The translations under genes were made by a program, and so were the position numbers. The notes under the pieces were generated by a model, which worked only from the letters and a program-made list of their open reading frames with translations, searched no databases and was not told the DNA's origin. From contig NZ_JAKSXW010000090.1 in assembly GCF_022829405.1 (NCBI RefSeq), forward strand, positions 184,390 through 248,389: DNA of 64,000 nucleotides, given 5' to 3'. The stretch comes from Methylobacterium sp. J-076 (lineage in GTDB: Bacteria > Pseudomonadota > Alphaproteobacteria > Rhizobiales > Beijerinckiaceae). Shown here piece after piece: positions 1-7,686 of this stretch; within the stretch, counting starts at the first letter, position 1, and each line of letters begins with the position of its first letter.

Positions 1-100
1 GGGCCACCCTCCCCCGCAGAGGGGGGAGGGGGACCCATCCCGGGCTGGCGCCCGGGATGGATGACCGAAGCCCTCTCCCCGCAGGCGGGGGGAGGGGATG
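1..100. repeat. C-run/G-run palindromic intergenic repeat
   Basis: This stretch is two nested hairpins in which a C-run followed by gcaga faces a G-run (around 9-32 and 71-98), with a smaller ccatcccgggc palindrome between them. Similar C-run/G-run hairpins lie near 11154, 15200 and 48308. It sits downstream of urtA, where the rest of the urt operon would be expected to continue leftward. It may act as an mRNA-stabilising or attenuating hairpin, but that is inference. Confidence 0.5.
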
Positions 101-106
101 CCGCGG

Positions 107-1402
107 CTACGCCCCGCCGCACTTCTTGGTCTTGGTGTTGAAGTTGCCGCAGTTCAGCTTCACCCAGTCGGCCTCGAGGTCCTTCGAGCCGTCGAGCTGC
201 TTCGACCACGCCTCGCCGGGGATCAGCTTATCGGTCTTCCACACCACGTCGAACTGGCCGTTGCCCTCGATCTCGCCGATGAAGACCGGCTTGGTGATGT
301 GGTGGTTGGGGAGCATCGTGGCGGTGCCGCCGGTGAGGTTCTTCTGCTCGATGCCCGGCAGGGCGGCGATGACCTTGTCCGGGTCCGTCGTGCCGGCCTT
401 CTCCACCGCCTTCACCCACATGTTGAAGCCGATGTAGCTCGCCTCCATCGGGTCGTTGGTCACGGCCTTCGGATTCTTCTTATACGCCTGCCACTTCTTG
501 ATGAACTCCTCGTTCTCCGGGGTCTTGATCGACTCGAAGTAGTTCCACGCGGCGAGGTGGCCGGTGAGCGGCTTGGCGTCGATGCCGGCCAGTTCCTCCT
601 CGCCCACCGAGAAGGCGACCACCGGGATGTCGGTGGCCTTGATGCCCTGGTTGCCGAGTTCCTTGTAGAACGGCACGTTGGCATCGCCGTTGATGGTCGA
701 GACCACGGCGGTCTTCTTGCCGGCCGAGCCGAACGCCTTGATCTTCGAGACCTCCGTCTGCCAATCCGAGAAGCCGAACGGGGTGTAGTTGATCATGATG
801 TCCTCGGCCGGAACCCCCTTGGACTTGAGGTAGGCTTCGAGGATCTTGTTGGTGGTGCGGGGATAGACGTAATCCGTGCCCTCCAGCACCCAGCGCTTGG
901 CGCCGCCGCCATCCTCGGACATCAGGTAATCCACCGCCGGGATCGCCTGCTGGTTCGGGGCGGCGCCGGTGTAGAACACGTTGCGCTCGCTCTCCTCGCC
1001 CTCGTACTGGACGGGGTAGAACAGGATGTTGTCGAGCTCCTTGAACACCGGCAGCACGGACTTGCGCGACACGCTGGTCCAGCAGCCGAACACCGCCGAC
1101 ACCTTGTCCTTCGCGATCAGCTCGCGGGCCTTCTCGGCGAAGAGCGGCCAGTTCGAGGCGGGATCGACCACCACCGGTTCCAGCTTCTTGCCGAGCACGC
1201 CGCCCTTGGCGTTCTGCTCGGCGATGAGCATCAGCATCGCGTCCTTCAGGGTGGTCTCGGAGATCGCCATCGTGCCGGACAGCGAGTGCAGGATGCCGAC
1301 CTTGATGGTGTCGTCGGCCCGTGCGGCGCCGGTGGCGAGCGCGCTCAGGGTGAATCCGGCGGCCAGGGCGGCGGCCGAACTCCAGGTCTTCCAAGCTTTC
1401 AC
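107..1402 (-). CDS. urtA: Urea ABC transporter substrate-binding protein UrtA
   Basis: A 431-residue periplasmic solute-binding protein of the amide/urea (UrtA/FmdD) branch. The start is GTG at 1402, preceded by GAGGGGAA with good spacing. It gives a signal peptide (MKAWKTWSSAAALAAGFTLS, cleavage after ARA near residue 29), then the family start TIKVGILHSLSGTMAISE. Further family motifs are VFGCWTSVSRKSVLPV, the NILFYPVQYEGEES loop, NDPMEASYIGFNMW, and a C-terminal NCGNFNTKTKKCGG. It delivers urea to the UrtBC permease and UrtDE ATPases, whose genes would lie left of the window. Arginase and ureD are divergent from it, and a sigma-54 promoter lies in the shared gap, which suggests nitrogen-limitation control. 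The family call is firm. Short-chain amides as alternative ligands cannot be excluded. Confidence 0.95.
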   Translation of the reverse strand: MKAWKTWSSAAALAAGFTLSALATGAARADDTIKVGILHSLSGTMAISETTLKDAMLMLIAEQNAKGGVLGKKLEPVVVDPASNWPLFAEKARELIAKDKVSAVFGCWTSVSRKSVLPVFKELDNILFYPVQYEGEESERNVFYTGAAPNQQAIPAVDYLMSEDGGGAKRWVLEGTDYVYPRTTNKILEAYLKSKGVPAEDIMINYTPFGFSDWQTEVSKIKAFGSAGKKTAVVSTINGDANVPFYKELGNQGIKATDIPVVAFSVGEEELAGIDAKPLTGHLAAWNYFESIKTPENEEFIKKWQAYKKNPKAVTNDPMEASYIGFNMWVKAVEKAGTTDPDKVIAALPGIEQKNLTGGTATMLPNHHITKPVFIGEIEGNGQFDVVWKTDKLIPGEAWSKQLDGSKDLEADWVKLNCGNFNTKTKKCGGA

Positions 1403-1440
1403 GGTCTTCCCCTCGTCGTCTGGACGCGACGGCCGACGGA

Positions 1441-1457
1441 GGCAATGCCCGTGCCAG
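1441..1457 (-). promoter_or_regulatory. Sigma-54 (RpoN) promoter of urtA
   Basis: On the minus strand the sequence reads CTGGCACGGGCATTGCC, an essentially perfect match to TGGCACG-N4-TTGC (the -24 GG and -12 GC elements). The expected transcription start is near 1431, which leaves a leader of about 30 nt carrying the GAGGGGAA ribosome-binding site of urtA. NtrC activator sites were not identified by eye. Confidence 0.8.
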
Positions 1458-1556
1458 TTTTTTGGGCAGGGGACGGATCGGGGGCGCGGGCGGCCTTCAT
1501 CCCGGCGCGGTCCGGTCTCTGCTAGAGCCGGGCTCGCCCCTCCCAGGAGAGACCCG

Positions 1557-2525
1557 ATGACCCGCGACACCGACGAGGCCCGGCGGCGCATCGCCCTGAT
1601 CGGCGCGCCGATCGAGGTCGGCACCAGCGAGCCCGGCGCGCTGATGGGACCCGCCGCCCTGCGCACCGCCGGCCTCGTGCGCACGCTGGGGGACCTCGGC
1701 CACGAGATCGAGGACCGGGGGGACCTCGCCCCCGCCGGCCTGCCCCCCGGCGCCACCGGGCTGGCGGCGGTGGCGGCCTGGGCGCACGCCCTGTCGGCGG
1801 CGGTGGAGGCGGCCCTGGGGGAGGGGCGCGTGCCCCTCGCCGCCGGGGGCGACCACAGCCTGTCGCTGGGCTCCGTCGATGGGGCGATGCGCCATTGCGC
1901 CCGCACCGGCCAGCCGCTGACGTTGCTGTGGCTCGACGCCCATGCCGACTTCAACACGCTGGAGACCTCGCCGTCGGGCAACGTCCACGGGATGCCGCTC
2001 GCCGCCCTGTGCGGGGAGCCGGGCTTCTCGGGCCTGTTCCGGGAGCCGGCGCCGCCGCCCCTGGACCCGCGGCGGGTCCACCTGTTCGGCCTGCGCTCGG
2101 TGGATGCCGGCGAGCGTGCCCTGGTCCGTGCGCGGAAGGTGGGCGTCACCGACATGCGCGAGATCGACGAGTTCGGCGTCGTCGCGCCGCTCCGCCGGGT
2201 GCTGGAGCGGGCGGCGGCGGAGGGCGCCCACCTCCATGTCAGCCTCGATATCGACTTCCTCGACCCCTCCGTCGCCCCCGCGGTGGGCACGGCGGTGCCG
2301 GGCGGGGCCACCTTCCGGGAGGCGCATCTCATCATGGAGATGCTGCACGATTGCGGCCTCGTGCGCTCCCTCGACGTGGTGGAGCTGAACCCCTTCCTCG
2401 ACGAGCGCGGGCGCTCGGCCCGGGTGCTGGTGGAGCTGGTGGCCAGCCTGTTCGGCCGGCGCATCCTGGACAGGCCGTCCTCGCCCCCCGAACCGCTGCC
2501 CATGGAACAGGCAGCGCGCGGGTGA
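1557..2525 (+). CDS. rocF: Arginase (ureohydrolase family)
   Basis: A 322-residue manganese ureohydrolase that would convert arginine to ornithine and urea. All metal-site motifs are present: GGDHSLSLGS, then DAHADFNT with the following SPSGNVHGMP, and SLDIDFLDPSVAPAVGT followed by VPGG. The SGNVHGMP and GTAVPGG signatures favour arginase over agmatinase. The start is ATG 1557 behind CAGGAGAGA. The open frame extends upstream, but that part reads through the urtA promoter region and is not coding-like. Its stop TGA overlaps the ureD ATG by one base, so the two are probably translated together. In this setting it would supply endogenous urea to urease. Confidence 0.9.
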   Translation: MTRDTDEARRRIALIGAPIEVGTSEPGALMGPAALRTAGLVRTLGDLGHEIEDRGDLAPAGLPPGATGLAAVAAWAHALSAAVEAALGEGRVPLAAGGDHSLSLGSVDGAMRHCARTGQPLTLLWLDAHADFNTLETSPSGNVHGMPLAALCGEPGFSGLFREPAPPPLDPRRVHLFGLRSVDAGERALVRARKVGVTDMREIDEFGVVAPLRRVLERAAAEGAHLHVSLDIDFLDPSVAPAVGTAVPGGATFREAHLIMEMLHDCGLVRSLDVVELNPFLDERGRSARVLVELVASLFGRRILDRPSSPPEPLPMEQAARG

Positions 2526-3394
2526 TGACGATGCCTCCGGAATGGGCAGCCGGCCGCGGCCGGGACGACGTCGCGGGCCGGCAGCGGTCCCAGGGGAACG
2601 TCCGCCTCGCGGTCGGCCCAGGGGGGGAGGGCGGCTCGACCCGGATCCGGGAGCTGGCCGAATCCGGCCCGTCGCGGCTGCGCTTCCCCCGCGGGGAGGG
2701 CGCGCCGGAGGCGGTGCTGGTCAACACCGCCGGCGGGATCGCCTGCGGCGACGTCTTCCGGGTCGATCTCGATCTGGCGGCGGGGAGCGACCTCGTCTTC
2801 ACCACCACGGCGGCGGAGAAGGTCTACCGGTCGGACGGCCCGGAGAGCCGGATCGACAACCGGGTCGTGATCGGGGAGGGCGGGCGGCTGGCGTGGCTGC
2901 CGCAGGAGACGATCCTGTTCGACCGGGCCCGCCTGCGCCGCGCCTTCGCGGTGGACCTCGCCCCGGGGGCGGGGCTCCTGGCGGTGGAGATCGTGGCGTT
3001 CGGCCGGGCCGCCCGGCACGAGCGGATCGCGCAGGGCCTCTTCGCCGATGCGTGGCGGGTGCGGCGGGGCGGGCGCCTCGCCTACGCGGAGACGGTGCTC
3101 CTCGAAGGGCCGATCTCGGACCTGCTGGCGCGCCCGGCCATCGGCGGGGGCGCCGGGGCGGCGGCGACCCTCCTCGACGCCTCCCCCGGCGCCGAGGGCC
3201 GCCTGGAGGAGGCCCGCGCCACGCTGGAGGGGCTGGACCGGCCGGGGGAGGGCATCGAGGCCGCCGCGAGCGCCTGGAACGGCCACCTCGCCCTGCGGAT
3301 GCTGGGGCCGGCGGTGGGGGCCCTGCGCGGGCGCGTCGCCCGGTTCCTCACCGCCTACCGCGGCCTGCCGATGCCGCGGGTGTGGCAGACCTGA
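2525..3394 (+). CDS. ureD: Urease accessory protein UreD
   Basis: A 289-residue UreD/UreH homologue, the chaperone that docks UreF/UreG on apo-urease for nickel insertion. Family motifs are GNVRLAV near residue 28, SRLRFPR, the strongly conserved VLVNTAGGIACGD, TTTAAEKVYRS, and LAWLPQETILFDRARLRR, which is followed by the FGRAAR segment. The start is ATG 2525 inside the arginase stop (TGATG); a GTG at 2522 is possible. No ureABC or ureEFG follows. The next features are two tRNAs, so ureD is cut off here from the structural urease genes and paired with arginase instead. Confidence 0.92.
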   Translation: MTMPPEWAAGRGRDDVAGRQRSQGNVRLAVGPGGEGGSTRIRELAESGPSRLRFPRGEGAPEAVLVNTAGGIACGDVFRVDLDLAAGSDLVFTTTAAEKVYRSDGPESRIDNRVVIGEGGRLAWLPQETILFDRARLRRAFAVDLAPGAGLLAVEIVAFGRAARHERIAQGLFADAWRVRRGGRLAYAETVLLEGPISDLLARPAIGGGAGAAATLLDASPGAEGRLEEARATLEGLDRPGEGIEAAASAWNGHLALRMLGPAVGALRGRVARFLTAYRGLPMPRVWQT

Positions 3395-3498
3395 ATTGGC
3401 CGCGTCTCCACCGTTGCCTGCCGGGGCCGACCTCTGCTAGAGACGCGGCCTCCGGGGCCGTCCGCCAGGCCCCGCGCGGCTCCGGCCGCGAACACGAT

Positions 3499-3572
3499 GG
3501 CCTCGTGGCGGAGTGGTTACGCAGAGGACTGCAAATCCTTGTACGGGGGTTCGATTCCCTCCGAGGCCTCCA
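3499..3572 (+). tRNA. tRNA-Cys (GCA)
   Basis: A 74-nt cloverleaf. The acceptor stem GGCCTCG pairs with CGAGGCC. The anticodon stem GAGGA/TCCTT encloses the loop CTGCAAA with anticodon GCA at 3531-3533. The T-loop is GGTTCGATTCC, the discriminator is T as expected for cysteine tRNA, and CCA is encoded at 3570-3572. Confidence 0.97.
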
Positions 3573-3807
3573 TCTTTTCCCGACACCGCCTTTTCCTGAC
3601 ACGCCGCCGCCGTGACGCCGCCCCGCCCTCCCAGGCCGGGGCTTTTCGCGCGTCCGGCCATCCCCGTGCCCGCCGCCCCTGGCGCCGCTTCGCCCGCCCC
3701 TCCGTCCGTCCGGGCGTGGCCGTTCGGCCACGTTCACCCCGATGGCGGCGATCCGCACGATCAGGGCTTGCGCGGTCCCGCTGCGCTGTGTAGAGACACC
3801 CCCGCGA

Positions 3808-3883
3808 TCCCCGATAGCTCAGTTGGTAGAGCAGGCGACTGTTAATCGCCTTGTCGCAGGTTCGAGTCCTGCTCGGGGAGCCA
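3808..3883 (+). tRNA. tRNA-Asn (GTT)
   Basis: A 76-nt cloverleaf. The acceptor TCCCCGA pairs with TCGGGGA, the D-loop is AGCTCAGTTGGTAGAGC, the anticodon is GTT in loop CTGTTAA, the T-loop is GGTTCGAGTCC, the discriminator is G, and CCA is encoded at 3881-3883. It lies 235 bp after tRNA-Cys and just before an AT-rich insert, so it is a plausible integration landmark. Confidence 0.97.
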
Positions 3884-4162
3884 TCGGCTTTCTATCCCCT
3901 CAGATCGCATCCCTTTTCGCCCTGACCCCCGCACCGGGTCAGAGGGTGCGGGAATGGCGCCGTCGCTCCAGCGGTCGGGGATTGTCTCGGTGCGCATGGC
4001 ACGGCGGGTCGGGACCGCCTCTCGCCCCCGTCGGTGATGACCATGGGCGGCGGCGGGGCGCGCTGCGCCGGGCCGACCCGCCGCGCCTCGCCCTGGCGAC
4101 GCGACCTGGGAACCGCCCCCCTCCGGAAAACTTGTCCTGGGACGACTTTCACGGAGATCGGC

Positions 4163-4279
4163 ATGGCCACGACGACCCTCACGCCCAAAGTCTCGCTCGC
4201 GGACGGAACGGTGCTGACGCCGGTGATGATCCTGTCAAACGGTCGGGTGATCACGCCCACGCTGACACGGGAAGCCTGA
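4163..4279 (+). CDS. Small hypothetical protein, 38 residues
   Basis: A short frame with ATG 4163 behind GGAG (4153-4156). The product has an internal near-repeat, DGTVLTP then NGRVITP, with hydrophobic residues alternating as in two beta strands joined by a turn. A strong hairpin terminator follows at 4350-4382, so it looks like a one-gene transcript. I do not recognise the family. Coding status rests on the ribosome-binding site, the internal repeat and the terminator only. Confidence 0.5.
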   Translation: MATTTLTPKVSLADGTVLTPVMILSNGRVITPTLTREA

Positions 4280-4349
4280 TTGCGGCGCGGCGCCGCGCGG
4301 ATCGGCGCCGGTCGCCGTTCGTAAGGCGGCGGAACCGGCTGCGGTGAAT

Positions 4350-4382
4350 GGGGCGCCCTGGCTTCGGTCGGGGCGCCCTTTC
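4350..4382 (+). terminator. Rho-independent terminator
   Basis: Two copies of GGGGCGCCC flank tggcttcggtc. Because GGGCGCCC is self-complementary, the copies pair into a stem closed by a loop containing cttcgg, followed by TTTCT. It would terminate the small gene at 4163. Confidence 0.7.
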
Positions 4383-4559
4383 TGCATGGCGGTTTCTAAG
4401 CAGTACAGACAGCTGGCAACTTCGCGGTCCAACCGATGGACCGCCATTTCCGAGCGGTGTGCCGCGCTAACACTTGTTGGCGACCCGCTGGATCCCCCCT
4501 CCCGCGGCTTGCCACCCTTTTGAAGCTGCATTATTCCGTGAAGCACCAAGAAGGTAGAA

Positions 4560-4673
4560 ATGACAATTTTCTATCAGAATTTTGCTCGGAAATACTTTCT
4601 TGTAAAAATTTCGTGCGTCGCATTCTCAATGCATCGAGTCCGTAGATGGTCAAGTACAATCTGCATCATTTAA
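4560..4673 (+). CDS. Possible 37-residue leader peptide overlapping the next gene
   Basis: ATG 4560 has a good ribosome-binding site (AAGAAGG, 4548-4554, spacing 5). The frame starts MTIFYQNFARKYFLVKIS and runs past the start of the next gene at 4646 before stopping at 4671-4673. The following gene has no visible ribosome-binding site of its own, so this could be a coupling leader. The alternative is chance in AT-rich DNA, or that the frame only marks the mRNA leader. Confidence is low. Confidence 0.25.
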   Translation: MTIFYQNFARKYFLVKISCVAFSMHRVRRWSSTICII

Positions 4674-6241
4674 ATCAACCGGATGAACAGAATGTCGTTG
4701 GCCCGATCCAAGACGATGAAGCGTTAGTGTTGTATGCCACGATCAAGTGCATGCGCATCAAGAACGTTTTGGAACTTGGTGGCCAGACAGGTTATAGCGC
4801 ACGCAATTTTCTTCAGGCGGTCGGCGATCATGGCTCTGTGACCACCATCGACATGGACCATGTCGAAACTTTATCTAAAAATCACATTTTCATACATAAA
4901 AATATTGAAGATGTTGTAGCTGAAGACTTACGCGGCCTCGAAATTGGCCTGATATTTTTCGACTGTCACGACTTTCGGCGGCAAATCGATTTATTTAAGA
5001 AACTTAAGGCGTGGGGCTCGGTCACAGACAAAACAATACTTGCGTTGCATGACACGAACGTCCACCCCAAGCAGATCGTCCCGTGGTCTTATGAATCGGC
5101 TGATGGGTGGATACACCAAACAGCCGAGCGCTTGATGGTCACAGAATTCAATCGCCGTGGCTATAGCGAGATTTCTTTTCACACCGATAACGCGATGCAC
5201 GGGCAATCTTTACCCTATCGGCATGGATTAACGCTCATGCAGCGCAACAAACCACTTCGCCCAACGTCCGGCCCAGAAGAAGTTATGGGCAAGGATGAAA
5301 AACGGAATCTCGCAGTCATCATAAGGGCGCACTCAACGGACCCCAAGACTCTCGATCTTATAAATAGTTTTTCGAAAACAAACGATTTTGATTTATACAT
5401 TTGCGCGAACGAAACGAATGGCGAATTGGACTTTGGAGACCAGCATACCAAGTTATCTGTAACTGCCAACGATTTTGAGCGAAATGGGTTTCCCTGCAGC
5501 TGGCATGGGACGCTAATGTACTTGAGTGATGTCCTGTTCCCAATATTGAGAGATCGAATTGGTGAGTATAAATACTACGCATTAATTGAATATGACGTTC
5601 ATTTCGAAATGAACGCAAACGACTTTATTGAAGAAATGCAGCGCCGCTTACTGAATCAACAAGAGCCGAACATTGATCTGGTTTCGATAGATGTCAGCAA
5701 TCAAGGACCAAGCTGGCACTGGTATGCAGGTGCAGCGCGCCGCTATGGCGAAGTCATATCGGCATTCTTCCCGTTTGTTGTACTGTCGAATCGTGCGGTT
5801 GACCATCTTAAGATAGCGCGCGAGGAAGAGCGGTTGAGTCGTCTGCGAAGCGGCCCACTCACCGAACCGACGCACAGCGGCGATCCCAAAGATTGGGTGT
5901 TTTGCGAAGCGTTCGTTGCCTCAGAATTGAAGCGCGCCGGGATGCTCGTTGCAGACCTAAATTGGATCGTCCCTAAGGCGTACCAGCGCCGCAGCTTCAA
6001 CATCGGCCCTGCTCATCTGTTTCGGCCAGGGGCGTCCTATGACGCTGAATATAAGATAGTTCATCCCGTTTGCCCTGCCGAGGACACTCTCCGCAAGCGC
6101 CTGCACATCGCATCCAAAAACAATGGACTGGATGAATTTATACGTCAGCTCGATACGGAGGATTGGCCAGTCACGCCAGAGATACTTCGAGAGCTCCGAC
6201 AGCAAGCATTCAAAATCAAGTCGCAGCTTGCGAATGCTTAG
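4646..6241 (+). CDS. SAM methyltransferase fused to a putative glycosyltransferase-like domain
   Basis: A 531-residue two-domain protein. Residues about 25-200 look like a class I SAM-dependent methyltransferase: motif I LELGGQTGYSARNF, acidic loop TIDMDH, FFDCHD, and LALHDTN. From about residue 220 a second domain starts NLAVIIRAHSTDPKTLDLIN and contains YYALIEYDVHFEM, where EYDV could be a DXD-like metal site of a GT-A fold, plus DPKDWVFCEAF. I do not recognise the second domain with certainty. The gene is strikingly AT-rich, uses TTA, ATA and AAA codons freely unlike its neighbours, and sits alone next to tRNA-Asn, all signs of transfer. No ribosome-binding site precedes ATG 4646, and an in-frame stop lies immediately before it. 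Modification of a surface glycan is plausible but unproven. Confidence 0.75.
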   Translation: MVKYNLHHLNQPDEQNVVGPIQDDEALVLYATIKCMRIKNVLELGGQTGYSARNFLQAVGDHGSVTTIDMDHVETLSKNHIFIHKNIEDVVAEDLRGLEIGLIFFDCHDFRRQIDLFKKLKAWGSVTDKTILALHDTNVHPKQIVPWSYESADGWIHQTAERLMVTEFNRRGYSEISFHTDNAMHGQSLPYRHGLTLMQRNKPLRPTSGPEEVMGKDEKRNLAVIIRAHSTDPKTLDLINSFSKTNDFDLYICANETNGELDFGDQHTKLSVTANDFERNGFPCSWHGTLMYLSDVLFPILRDRIGEYKYYALIEYDVHFEMNANDFIEEMQRRLLNQQEPNIDLVSIDVSNQGPSWHWYAGAARRYGEVISAFFPFVVLSNRAVDHLKIAREEERLSRLRSGPLTEPTHSGDPKDWVFCEAFVASELKRAGMLVADLNWIVPKAYQRRSFNIGPAHLFRPGASYDAEYKIVHPVCPAEDTLRKRLHIASKNNGLDEFIRQLDTEDWPVTPEILRELRQQAFKIKSQLANA

Positions 6242-6282
6242 CAATAGTTGAAAATTGTAATAATCGATTTTATATAATTCTA

Positions 6283-6302
6283 GATCGCAAAAATCTGCGA
6301 TC
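6283..6302. terminator. Hairpin at the end of the AT-rich insert
   Basis: GATCGCA-aaaatc-TGCGATC forms a 7-bp hairpin 41 bases after the fusion gene stops. No T-run follows, so termination is uncertain. It also marks the edge where base composition returns to GC-rich. Confidence 0.35.
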
Positions 6303-6510
6303 GCGTGGTCCAGCGGGTGAGCTAGATCACGCGATACTCACCCCGCAATGCCCATGTCCCGCCGAGGAGCCCGAAGCCTCCCCGGTGCGGGACCTCTCGT
6401 CCTGCCTGGACGGCCGCGGCGCATCCCGCAAACGAGAAAGCGGCCCCCGCGGTCCGGAGACCGTGGACACCGCTTCGCCGCAGGGGTGCGGGCCGGGCAG
6501 CGGCCGCGCG

Positions 6511-6789
6511 CTACTCGCGCGACGACATCATGTCGTGGGTCAGCACGGTCAGCTTGCCGATCAGGCTGGTGAGGTCGCCCTTCTGGCAGGACCACTGGGT
6601 GCCGACCGCCTCGCCGTCCGCGGAGACCGAGACCACCGCCACCGACCGCAGCTTCCCTTCGCGGGCGAGGGCGAGCTGGTCCTGCAGCACCTCGATCACC
6701 GACGCCACAGTCTCGTCAGCGACCGTCGCCGCGAGGCGGGCCGGGAAGGCCACGACATTCGCCTCTTCCGCCTGGCTGCGCTTGTTCAT
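6511..6789 (-). CDS. Hypothetical protein, 92 residues
   Basis: I do not recognise the family. The chosen ATG at 6789 gives MNKRSQAEEANVVAFPARL, then an alpha helix rich in V, I and L (ASVIEVLQDQLALAREGK), a beta-rich segment RSVAVVSVSADGEAVGTQWS, and a C-terminal helix GDLTSLIGKLTVLTHDMM. A single cysteine follows TQWS. Residues 10-15 (NVVAFP) are a motif often seen at the N-terminus of small alphaproteobacterial proteins. The frame stays open upstream to 6903, and ATG 6822 is an alternative start. No partner gene is adjacent; the next gene diverges from it. Confidence 0.6.
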   Translation of the reverse strand: MNKRSQAEEANVVAFPARLAATVADETVASVIEVLQDQLALAREGKLRSVAVVSVSADGEAVGTQWSCQKGDLTSLIGKLTVLTHDMMSSRE

Positions 6790-6965
6790 GGCCTCGGCCC
6801 CTTTCGTTTTGCGATGCGCCATCCTTGCAGGTCGGGTTCGAGCTGAGTGTGGCAGCTTGTCCGTTCCGCGCAGAACAGCCGAGCCCTGTGGCGCCGGGGT
6901 CACACCTCCGCACTGTGCCTCGCGCCGCAGCGGAGCGATATCGCACCTGCGACCGTTAGTTCCCC

Positions 6966-7163
6966 ATGAGCAGCACGCCCGAACAGAGCCTGACCGTCGA
7001 GATCGTCCCCTGCACGGGCGCCTCGCCGAGCTACCGCTGGGTCCTCCGCCGGCCGGACGGCACGGCGCTCCGGCGCTCGCCCTACGCCTTCTCCACGGAG
7101 AAGGGCGCGCTCATCTCCGCCGCCTGCTGGAGCCGGGAACTGGCCGAGGCCGGGATCCGCTGA
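6966..7163 (+). CDS. Small hypothetical protein, 65 residues
   Basis: The sequence YRWVLRRPDGTALRRSPYAFSTEKGAL resembles the single beta-hairpin-plus-helix unit of DUF1508/YegP-type proteins, in which a strand pair with a DG turn is followed by a helix that begins after S/T-E/K. That resemblance is weak. The protein is soluble and has one cysteine pair (C17, C54). ATG 6966 has no clear ribosome-binding site. The gene diverges from the 92-residue gene at 6511-6789. Confidence 0.55.
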   Translation: MSSTPEQSLTVEIVPCTGASPSYRWVLRRPDGTALRRSPYAFSTEKGALISAACWSRELAEAGIR

Positions 7164-7302
7164 CCGGCCCGAAGCGCTCCCCCCGCGAGACCGGGGCGGG
7201 GCCCGCTTGCGCGGGGCGCGGCGACGCTACGTGCAGTTGAGCGGGGCGACGCCCCGGGCCGAAGCACAGGGCCGCACGGCCAAGATCGGTTGAAGGATTG
7301 CG

Positions 7303-7337
7303 AAAACAAAAAAGCAAGGCCCCAAGGCCTTGCTTTT
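7303..7337 (-). terminator. Strong minus-strand intrinsic terminator without an obvious gene
   Basis: A perfect 12-bp stem (AAAAGCAAGGCC, 7310-7321, with GGCCTTGCTTTT, 7326-7337) closes a 4-base loop. Read leftward it is followed by TTTTTTGTTTT, the better polarity. Read rightward only four Ts follow, which could still serve the small gene ending at 7163. No convincing leftward gene precedes it. Confidence 0.8.
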
Positions 7338-7686
7338 GAATTGGTCGTCGTTTCGGCCTTCATTTGTCCGACGCATTGCCTGCGTGGTGGCCGGTTTTTC
7401 CTCCCGAGACTCGGACCCTGCGCCGGCCCTCCCGGGCGTCGCAAACATCGCGGCCTGCTTATAGGAACAACAATGCGTGCTGTCACCAGGGTAGAGGCAA
7501 GAATCTGCGCTTTTTTGCCAGTAGCGGAGAACCATACTCTCACCCCTCGGTTGCAGGCTTCGCCGGCGGAGCGGGGCGGGGCGATCGTTCGCCCTGCGTA
7601 GGATCTGCTTGTATTTTGCCACAGTGACGTGTTGTGTGCCCGGCGCCGGGCCCGCGAGCCCCGCACGGCTCCCGTTCGAAGCGATC
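7338..7686. other. Gene-free stretch upstream of proS; candidate leftward small RNA
   Basis: About 350 bases with no convincing coding frame on either strand and lower GC than the flanks. On the minus strand it contains structured segments, such as GCGTCGGAC near 7365-7375 and CGCA/TGCG arms at 7373-7385, and ends at the strong terminator above. A minus-strand frame ([13 protein letters not shown]) has a purine-rich upstream stretch but runs through the terminator hairpin, so I do not call it. The proS promoter must also lie here. Confidence 0.4.

Noticed and set aside
107..3286. A 3.2-kb open frame on the minus strand covering urtA, arginase and ureD
   Set aside because: Only the last 431 codons are UrtA. 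The upstream part is the antisense of arginase and ureD and stays open because of the high GC content.
4436..4645. An in-frame 69-codon extension immediately before the methyltransferase fusion
   Set aside because: It is separated by a TAG stop and has no domain content. It is not part of the fusion gene, although readthrough was considered.
3499..6302. Integrative element using tRNA-Asn as attachment site
   Set aside because: The AT-rich block is next to the tRNA, but I found no integrase and no repeat of the tRNA 3' end, so I did not call an element or att sites.
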